From Verrucomicrobiota bacterium (GTDB taxonomy: Bacteria; Verrucomicrobiota; Kiritimatiellia; UBA8416; JABMPJ01): a DNA stretch of 32,231 nt. Positions 32,229-32,231 of this stretch are shown here, piece after piece; within the stretch, counting starts at the first letter, position 1, and every line of letters starts with the position of its first letter. The DNA lies in NCBI GenBank assembly GCA_018648805.1, contig JABGQM010000049.1:1-32231 (forward strand). The letters are read 5' to 3'. Both the position numbers and the translations under genes were made by a program. The notes beneath the pieces are model-generated. The model saw only the letters and a program-made list of their open reading frames with translations. It searched no databases and was not told the DNA's origin.

Positions 32229-32231
32229 TCT

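Overview
The window is GC-rich (by eye about 60%) bacterial chromosome that opens inside a 16S rRNA gene running off the left edge. The 16S body, two H-XnG-type and G-type pseudopilin genes with the PVC-style N-terminus, a Bacteroidetes/fungal-like ketol-acid reductoisomerase and many word-like intergenic repeats point to the Planctomycetes-Verrucomicrobia-Chlamydiae group, most likely Kiritimatiellota or a close relative. That placement is inference from memory of these families. The organism is diderm: it has two TonB-dependent outer-membrane receptors, a lipoprotein binding protein and MurG.

Layout. 1-1246: 5' part of 16S rRNA (minus strand), its leader with a boxA, and a promoter with A-tracts. 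1391-8245: pyrF, a GH2 beta-galactosidase, and priA on the opposite strand. 8282-12552: a pseudopilin with a clean terminator, an unknown protein, manA, an FmdB-type zinc ribbon and murG. 12631-15936: a 13-bp-period array between divergent murG and pyrC, then pyrC, an FHA membrane protein and ilvC with a strong terminator. 16014-21472: a corrinoid uptake locus. btuF-btuC-btuD overlap by ATGA junctions on the plus strand, and btuB on the minus strand has a cobalamin riboswitch in its leader. 21554-24022: a second TonB receptor and a second pseudopilin. 24268-27128: cysD and a cysN-cysC fusion for sulfate activation. 27279-29848 (minus): pgpA, a family-2 glycosyltransferase, an InhA-like enoyl-ACP reductase and a cyclic-nucleotide-binding protein. 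29992-32131: trmL, a VTT/TVP38 membrane protein and a PaaX-like regulator. No tRNA, CRISPR array, transposase or prophage gene was seen.

The most unusual content is the repeats. At least ten different short-word repeats occur in 32 kb. Many are tandem arrays with 7-, 8-, 9- or 13-nt periods, often paired with an inverted complementary array around a small core. The heptamer TCCGACC occurs inside three protein genes (lacZ, btuF and twice in priA), apparently at domain linkers or loops. Because its period is 7, every reading frame gives the same stop-free heptapeptide, so such an array does not close the frame. All three convergent gene junctions that have any space (lacZ/priA, manA/fmdB, cysNC/pgpA) are filled with inverted array pairs, and an octamer array supplies the last residues and stop codon of murG.

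Both major functional units look coherent. The vitamin B12 locus joins outer-membrane uptake (riboswitch-controlled btuB, perhaps the second receptor) to periplasmic capture and inner-membrane import; its ATPase carries an extra C-terminal domain. The sulfate activation genes form a two-gene operon.
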